Assembly (NCBI GenBank): GCA_036346225.1
Contig: JARFIW010001189.1
Span: 1,116,001 to 1,180,000, forward strand
Origin: Platerodrilus igneus
Lineage: Eukaryota > Arthropoda > Insecta > Coleoptera > Lycidae
Length of the DNA: 64,000 nucleotides
Direction of reading: 5' to 3'
Positions 58,370 through 64,000 of this stretch are shown piece by piece. The position numbers and the translations under genes are program-made. The notes below the pieces were generated by a model, which was not told where the DNA came from, searched no databases, and worked only from the letters and a program-made list of their open reading frames with translations. Numbering within the stretch: the stretch's first letter is position 1; every line of letters starts with the position of its first letter.

Positions 58370-58961
58370 TGCGAGTTTGCTTTAGTTAATTTTCTTTTTG
58401 TGCCCCGATTTTGTTGTGGTTAATTTTTCTGTTGCTTCGAATTTGGTTTTCGTTAATTGGTGCTCCAATTTAGTTCCGTTTAATTTCTGGCTAATTTCTG
58501 TTTTGCTTCTGGCATGATTTTTTGTTTGCGGCCCAAGTTACTATAGTATCCTTTTCTCGGCCTGATAATACTTATGTTTTCGTCCGTACACTCGAACTTG
58601 TATTTATTTTTGTCGTTTATTTTTTGTGTGGGTTTGATCTTCTTAAATTTTAGTATTGTTTTCTTTCCTAATCGCTCAATATTTTCGGTTAGTTAATTTT
58701 TTCCTTCTCTCTCGGTACATTTTGTTCTCCCCGTCAAGTCTAAAGTTAGTTTTTTTCCTACGATTTTTCTATTATTCTACAACCTTATTCTAATTTCTAT
58801 TTTGTTGTTTCGCTTCCATTGGTGTCCTTGTAGTTTATCCGTGGGATCTGTTTTAGATTGTCCTGTATTCGCAATAATTTTTTTTCTTTTGAATTTCTAC
58901 CGAGTTACGGTTAGTCTTTATTTAGTTACTTTCTCCCAATTTCTTTTCATTATTACTAAGA

Positions 58962-59767
58962 ATGTCTTCTTTTTCGACTTCCTACCAAGGTATTCCTGTA
59001 TGGGAGTGGAACTTAAAATTTTTTGGTGTCCCGAACACTCTTGTCGTACGTGATTTTTTGAGACGGGTCGAAAAACTCCGACGAACTCACCATGTGTCGA
59101 AATTGCAGTTATTTGAGTCTGCAGTGGATTTGTTTGAGCCGAAAGCGTTACTTTGATATCGTGGTAATCGGCATAGGTTTTCTGACTAGAAGTCGTCTAA
59201 TTTACTGATTCAACATTTTGAACCCCCGAATTTTGCTTATAAGTTTGCTACTACTGAGGAAAATACTTTTGCTTTACATGACCGATTTCTCCGACGCCTA
59301 CGAGTAGATTCGATACTTCTTCCGTACGTTCTAGTGTTCTTCCTCTTTGTTCTACTTCTACTCGTCAGGTCGTTTGCTTTGACTGCGAAAAACCTGGTTA
59401 TGTTTTGACACGTTGTACTCGTCCTCAAGTACTCCATTGTTATGGATGCGAATATAAGGAAGTTTCACGCCGCAACTGTCCGAACTGTCATCCTACTACC
59501 AATCGTTCTTCAAATAATCGTTCTAATTCTGCCCTCACCTCCAGGTGCCTAATTTTTTCTGCTTCTCACTCTACGTTCTCTTCTGTCCCTCATCCAGGTC
59601 ATCCTGCTCCTACTAGCAAAACATACCCTTCTTCGGCAAACATAACTTTGAACAAAATTTCCTCCGTTTCTAGTTCTACATTCTATTCTACTCCTCCTTC
59701 TTCTCGCCCTACTTTTTCACTCTCACCCCAGACTGTGCCTCCACCACCATTACAACCCATGCTTTAA
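58962..59767 (+). pseudogene. Gypsy-type Gag, decayed
   Basis: The frame begins around the ATG at 58962 (MSSFSTSYQGIPVWEWNLKF) and carries a capsid-like stretch, DFLRRVEKLRRTHHVSKLQL and FESAVDLFEPKAL, matching the N-terminal capsid of insect Gypsy-type Gags. TGA at 59154-59156 and TAG at 59187-59189 each stand where family members have Trp (AL-I-W-YR and FSDW contexts). The frame continues with HFEPPNFAYKF. Near 59300 it shifts to a second frame with two zinc-knuckle-like motifs: CFDCEKPGYVLTRC (59375-59416), where the His is Val, and CYGCEYKEVSRRNCPNC (about 59441-59491). A Ser/Pro-rich tail ends at TAA 59765-59767. Nucleocapsid role inferred; clearly non-functional as it stands. Confidence 0.8.
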
Positions 59768-60835
59768 ATTAGTGACTTGCAGATAGTTTCTCAAGAGTTT
59801 GTTCCCGCTTTCTTAAATTGTTCTAGTCAAGAAATTCCTGTCGTGTCTGCAAGCACACATGTCGCTGAAGTGACGATATTTTCTAATTCAGTCAGTGAGG
59901 GTCCTGTTGAAGTCCATGGACCTGTATCTTTAATGTCGGTTCCTGTTGCTGTCAAAATTTTACATGTTTCTACTTTCTTAAATTGTTCTACTCAAGAGAT
60001 TTCTGTTGTGTCTACAATAACAGCTGTAGCTGAAGTGACGATTACTTTCAATTTAGTTTGCGAAGACCCTGTTGAAGTTAGTGAACCCGTAGCGGTGATG
60101 CCTGCTGCTGTCGTTGTCCAAGTTTTACCTGATCTTGTTTCATTACTTGCTCCTATTCATTTTTCTCATGCTGACAAGATGTTACTTGTTTCTGTTCTTT
60201 TAACTGAAGTTGATGAAATTCTGTCTGGTGCTACTCCTTTTTTTAATGTTGATAAATTTCCTTCGACTCCTTTATCTAACATTGGCGAAGTGTTACTTGA
60301 TACTGTTTGTTCTTGTAACGTTGATGAACTTCGACCCGATTCTGTTTTTTTATGTAATGTTACTGAAGTGTTATCGGATTTTGTTCCTTCTCCTAAGGTT
60401 GATATTCCTACAGCCGATGCTGTTTTCTGTCCTAACTGTGATACTTCTAGTCCTTTATCTAACGTCGTTGAAATTTTATCTACTTCTGTCCCTGAAGTGT
60501 GCTCCGCTTGTGTTATTCTTCGTAAGGTTGATTCGTGTACAGCCAATACTATTTCTCTTTCTACCGTGGATATTCTGACCTCCTATCCTAACAACAAACA
60601 ATTTTCTTCCTTAACTCGTTTCGAGTTTCCTAAACTGCCCTCGCCACCTCCTAAACCGCATTCTACAACTGCTGTACCCTCTGTTGTCACCGGTTCGCGG
60701 AAAACTGCCCCTAAAAGGCAGAAATTTGTATATACTGATTCAGAACCTGAAGACATTGGTCAACGAAATCCTGATGTCCGTGATCTTGTTTTGTTTTCCT
60801 TCTGGCAGCGTAAACGCCTTAAGCCCAATGTTTAG
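59768..60835 (+). pseudogene. Val/Ser/Thr-rich long frame continuing the gag frame
   Basis: Same frame as the gag tail, separated from it only by the TAA at 59765-59767, and open for about 355 codons to the stop at 60833-60835. There is no ATG near its start. It opens with a 55-residue duplication (59809-59973 and 59974-60138): FLNCSSQEIPVVS / FLNCSTQEISVVS, then HVAEVTI / AVAEVTI, and GPVEV / DPVEV. A run of short degenerate motifs of the type (S/C)NV-D/T-E-(V/L)-L follows between 60240 and 60500 (FFNVDKF, CNVDELR, CNVTEVLSD, SNVVEILS). A Pro-rich stretch (KLPSPPPKP) and a basic/acidic tail (APKRQKFVYTDSEPEDIG, WQRKRLKPNV) close it. I do not recognise the domain; probably an extended Gag C-terminus. 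Confidence 0.6.
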
Positions 60836-62799
60836 TCCTCGCGTCCTTTCTTATGACGACTTTGCTCTAATTCGGATATGACCTTTGGACATTACTATTT
60901 CGTTTGGTTTCCCTGTATTACGAGGTTTTCTTTCATTTTCTTGCTTTTTCTTTCACTCGTGTGAATCCGGGAATAGAATAGCTCCATGGTACGACCTGCC
61001 TGTCGTAAGAGGCGACTACACCGGTCCAACAAATACACACACGCTCACTGTGTACACGCACAACACATACACATACTTCTTACACACTCACACACATACA
61101 CATACACACACGCACGCACACGCACACACCTACTCATATATAACTACACTGGGATTCTGTTTTATTTTATTTTCTACAATTCTTAGTTTTTTTTTTGGGT
61201 TTTGTACTTGGTGTTGGTGTTACTCTTTTTGGTTTTTTCCTTTTTTCTCCTTATCTTCGTTTCTTCCAATCTACATTCCTCTCCTTTTTCCTTTCGCTGG
61301 TCTTCTTTGCTGTCGGTCCCTATACCGATTCTGTTTCGTCCATCCGCTCCTGTGGTAGGTGCTTTCTAGTTAGTTTTTCTTTCTTCGGAAAACTACGACT
61401 TAGTCGACCTAAGAACTAGTTAGCCTTTCCTTTCTTTGGTTCTTCGGTTCAACTAGCACAGTTGAGAGTACATCGTTTCTTTTCTTAGCGTTCCTCCTCT
61501 CTTCCACTCCCTTGTTGTTCTTTTGTTTGCTTGAGACTTGACCTTTGGGTCCTCTTCTGGCTGGTATTGTTGAGGTTGAAGACTGTACTCTTTTCACAAG
61601 AAATATCCGTCCTCCGACGACTTTTTCAGTGTCCAGGCCGTTTCATTGTAGTCTTCCTAGATTGTGTATTACCCGCCTTTCCTTCCTTCCTTTCTTTTTT
61701 CCTTTTCCTTCTCTTTCTTCTATTCTTAGACCTTCGAGCCAGATAAAAGTTTTTTATGTGGTTCTTTTTTTTGATTTCTTTATTCTGGTAACAAATTTTC
61801 TTTTAGTTCGCATGTGAATTTTTTTTCTTTCTTTTTCTCTTTGGGTTATTTGTTGGTCCTGCCCATTCCCATTATTTTGCTTCCTTAGTCCGACTTTTTA
61901 GTTTTGCTGAGGGGATTTGTTACGTTCATTTTTGGCAATAATTGTTTATTTTATTTACAATAATTTTCAACTCAAATCCTTTGCTAATTAATTATCCGTT
62001 TATCTAAATTCCATGCCTGCGGTTAAATAAAAGCGTCGATTCATAATTAAAAAAAAATACGCTGGCTAATAATTTTCAACTAAAATCCACTTTGCTTCTA
62101 AAACTAAACTTTATTTGATAAATTAAATATCCTGCATATTTCACTTGGTAAATACTTCCACTAATTAAGAATAAATTCTACTTCCCAGAATTCCATAACG
62201 TATAGTTCACGCTATACTCAGCCGATAACGTGTTCCAAGTATCAAGTTGCTTCTTATGTGTTTTTCGTCGGAAGATTTCGTCTAATTAAAGCTGCGTGTT
62301 ATCCCAATATAAACTGTGTTTTTCTAGGTTAATTCTGAATGAAAATAGTACTTTGAACTCTGGTCACTGGCTGAACGAAATTGATTTCATTTGCTTCCCA
62401 ATCTACACAACGGAGACACGTGTAGGAATGTTTGGTTGTTTCCGTTTTTCGTTATGAAAATTTCGCGCACGCAATACGGCGTGCTTTTTCCTGTGGTCTT
62501 AAAGCCACGATGAATGGTCGTCCCTTGCTGTAATGGGAGGTCAAGTGCGTTCTTTCTAGGTGTAAGCCCATCTATTCGTTGCCGTGGACTAGCTAGTGAC
62601 TCAACCCCGACGTCAACAACTTCAAGGGTGACTGTTTTCTTTCTCCATCATTTACGATTGCGACCATATCGGTTGGGATTTTTGGTTTAAGCTCATGCAT
62701 TCCTAAAATTAATCCGTTTAGACGACAATTAGTGAATTAGTTTGAGATTTAAGGACACTATATGAATGCATTACTATTTGCTTTAAATAACTAAGAGCG
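60836..62799 (+). other. Non-coding interior of the gag-only element
   Basis: Pol should lie here but is absent. The stretch is strongly pyrimidine-rich on the plus strand (61140-61830, long CTT/TTTC runs), so the frames through it are compositional. It holds a (CA)n-rich region (about 61030-61130) and a GC-balanced oddity at 60983-61023 (GCTCCATGGTACGACCTGCC then TGTCGTAAGAGGCGACTACA). At 62480-62600 a GC-richer patch is unassigned. No clear polypurine tract precedes the 3' LTR. Confidence 0.6.
61030..61130. repeat. (CA)n-type microsatellite, imperfect
   Basis: Imperfect ACACAC/ACGCAC/ACATAC run within the non-coding interior of the gag-only element. It is the only CA-type microsatellite in a window otherwise dominated by (AT)n. 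Confidence 0.9.
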
Positions 62800-63264
62800 T
62801 ACAACTTATTAAAGTGAAAATGATTTGAAGGCTTGCTGGCACGTTTGAAAATGATGTTTCCATTAGATGTATATACTTAGTTTTAGATTTACCATGCTGA
62901 CTTCAAGCTGTTGGTTTTAGAGGAGTAATTTTGCTTAATTTCTTTTCTTGTTGAAACTCAATCTACGGAGTAACCTAAAATCGGCAGCTCACCATTGAAA
63001 AAAAAATTAATTGTTCTTTTGGTTGATATTTTATCTTAGATTTAGTGTGTAATTATTTATTGCGTGTAGGTATTCTGTTTAATTATAGGTTTCTTTTGTT
63101 GATATGTTGTGTTTTGAGTATGAATGAGTGTGTGTAATTTTCTTCTTTTATTTGACGCCTCCCTTAATTTTTGTTGTAGGTATAATACCTCACCCACTCG
63201 CCGTTGAGTCCGGTACATTTCCTTTTTTGGTTTTTTTTTCTAGGCTACGTCAATGCACGTAGCA
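62800..63264 (+). repeat. 3' LTR of the gag-only element
   Basis: Copy of 57877-58342 ending CACGTAGCA at 63264, followed by ACTTACAATAC. Substitutions and small indels relative to the 5' LTR are numerous across its length (for example TATTGCTATTAG versus GTTTCCATTAG), indicating considerable age. Confidence 0.85.
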
Positions 63265-64000
63265 ACTTACAATACATCAACAAAAAAAGTGTTATTTTTC
63301 ACACATGCCGCATAGTGCGAAAATTTTTATTACTAGGATAAGTTGAATTACTTTCCTATAATTAAAACACATGTGATTTAGTTTATCCAATAGTACATTC
63401 TTGAGAACTAAATAGAATAGAATAATAATAATAAAAATATTTGAATTAGCCAGAAAAATTTAATGAAGTCTTATAATTCATTGTAATATAAAATGTTTAG
63501 CTTATTCATTAAAATCTTTTGTGAATCATTTGTGAAGCGCTTTTTTGCGCTTAACAAATAACATTCAACAAACCACTGTGGTGCGTTTTAGTGGTGCCGC
63601 CCTTAACCAAGTGGTATGTGCGCGGAGTACGGATTCGGCAGTCTGCCATGAGTGCTCGTGAGGGTAAGGCGTGGCCCTAAAGTAGAGGCAAGTCGCGACA
63701 GTGATAGTTCGTTCATTGTGACCAGTGTAATAAATGCTCGGGGACAGTTATTATTAAGGTAGTATCACTCTGTATTTTGTTTCCAGTTGTTCATTGAATT
63801 ATTATTGTTTGTTTGATATACCGTAGTGGCATGGTATATCTAATTGTATTTGTAACAGCCATTAATTTAAATACCGCTAGTGGCATTTGGTTTAACATTA
63901 ATGTTGGATACAATTTCTTTCAATATTTCTACGCGCCCTGAGAGGAGGAGTTTGTGTGTTTATAATTGCAATAAATAAGTAGTTTCCAGGTTTTTATTGT
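63265..64000. other. Right edge, unassigned; possible start of another repeat
   Basis: No gene. A GC-richer block at 63590-63700 (GTGGTGCCGCCCTTAACCAA and CGTGGCCCTAAAGTAGAGGC) differs from its surroundings. Two related words follow: ATACCGTAGTGGCATGGTAT (63820) and ATACCGCTAGTGGCATTTGG (63871). AATAAA occurs near 63971 close to the edge. This could be LTR or LINE tail sequence continuing beyond the window. Confidence 0.4.

Larger units (their letters stand above)
57877..63264 (+). mobile_element. Gag-only LTR retrotransposon (non-autonomous)
   Basis: Direct repeats 57877-58342 and 62800-63264 (466 and 465 bp recognisable) bound a 4.46-kb interior. The left repeat is followed by a degraded Lys-type PBS. 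The only coding content is a Gypsy-type gag remnant and a long Val/Ser-rich frame; no protease, RT, RNase H or integrase motif appears in any frame. LTR divergence is clearly higher than in the 17.65-kb element (for example CCGATTGAGCCAGGTC versus CCGTTGAGTCCGGTAC), so it is older. The LTR start is not sharp: upstream of TACAACTTATTAAAG the copies align poorly, so it may begin up to about 30 bp earlier. No target duplication was confirmed. Confidence 0.82.

Noticed and set aside
61195..61817. Several overlapping 60-90 codon frames rich in Phe, Ser and Leu
   Set aside because: They reflect a pyrimidine-rich tract open in multiple frames at once, not a gene.
63590..63700. Possible tRNA gene or tRNA-derived SINE at the right edge
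   Set aside because: A CCTTAACCAAGTGG word resembles an A box, but no anticodon arm or B box could be folded at proper spacing.

Overview
The window reads as non-genic, repeat-dense, AT-rich DNA from an arthropod, most likely an insect. I found no convincing host gene, rRNA or intact tRNA. Nearly everything recognisable is transposable-element debris of types common in insects: two BEL/Pao elements, several Ty3/Gypsy-like LTR elements with a tRNA-Lys type primer binding site (PBS), two kinds of APE-endonuclease LINE, and a Penelope-like element with GIY-YIG endonuclease and a hammerhead-ribozyme motif. (AT)n microsatellites, satellite-like arrays and unassigned AT-rich spacer fill the rest. 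All recognisable coding regions carry stops, frameshifts or deletions.

Layout. 1-4.25 kb: BEL/Pao pol remnant with the start of its 3' LTR. 4.25-8.34 kb: Jockey/R1-type LINE fragments, split by DNA that includes an LTR end plus Lys-type PBS. 10.66-11.43 kb: Penelope-like fragment followed by a hammerhead motif. 15.8-30.4 kb: a nested set of insertions. The base layer is a LINE (endonuclease at 15.8-16.18 kb, reverse transcriptase at 26.97-28.11 and 29.70-30.43 kb). A minus-strand BEL element (16.18-26.95 kb) sits inside it. A young Gypsy-type element (17652-25128, 4-bp target duplication GGTT, 1.79-kb LTRs) is inside the BEL integrase region. A 1.59-kb solo-LTR-like insert (28111-29698) is inside the LINE reverse transcriptase. 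30.7-33.6 kb: another LINE tail and a non-LTR RNase H fragment. 33.64-36.43 kb: a fold-back element and a hierarchical tandem array built on the motif CCGAAGA.

38.5-57.8 kb: a field of long (about 2 kb) LTR-like repeats bordered by (AT)n tracts, three of them clearly copies of one family (two plus strand, one minus strand), plus a fourth copy of the LINE (49.2-50.4 kb) and further LTR/PBS junctions. 57.88-63.26 kb: an LTR element with paired 466-bp LTRs whose only coding content is a decayed Gypsy-type gag followed by a long Val/Ser-rich frame; it has no reverse transcriptase or integrase.

The most interesting theme is non-autonomous LTR retrotransposons. The youngest-looking element has nearly identical LTRs yet lacks protease, reverse transcriptase and RNase H. 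It carries structured tandem repeats: 16 leader repeats beginning at the PBS, and seven 80-bp units that each can form two hairpins. Other Lys-PBS elements here show comparable leader repeats, suggesting a common architecture. All identities quoted are by-eye estimates; no database search was possible.
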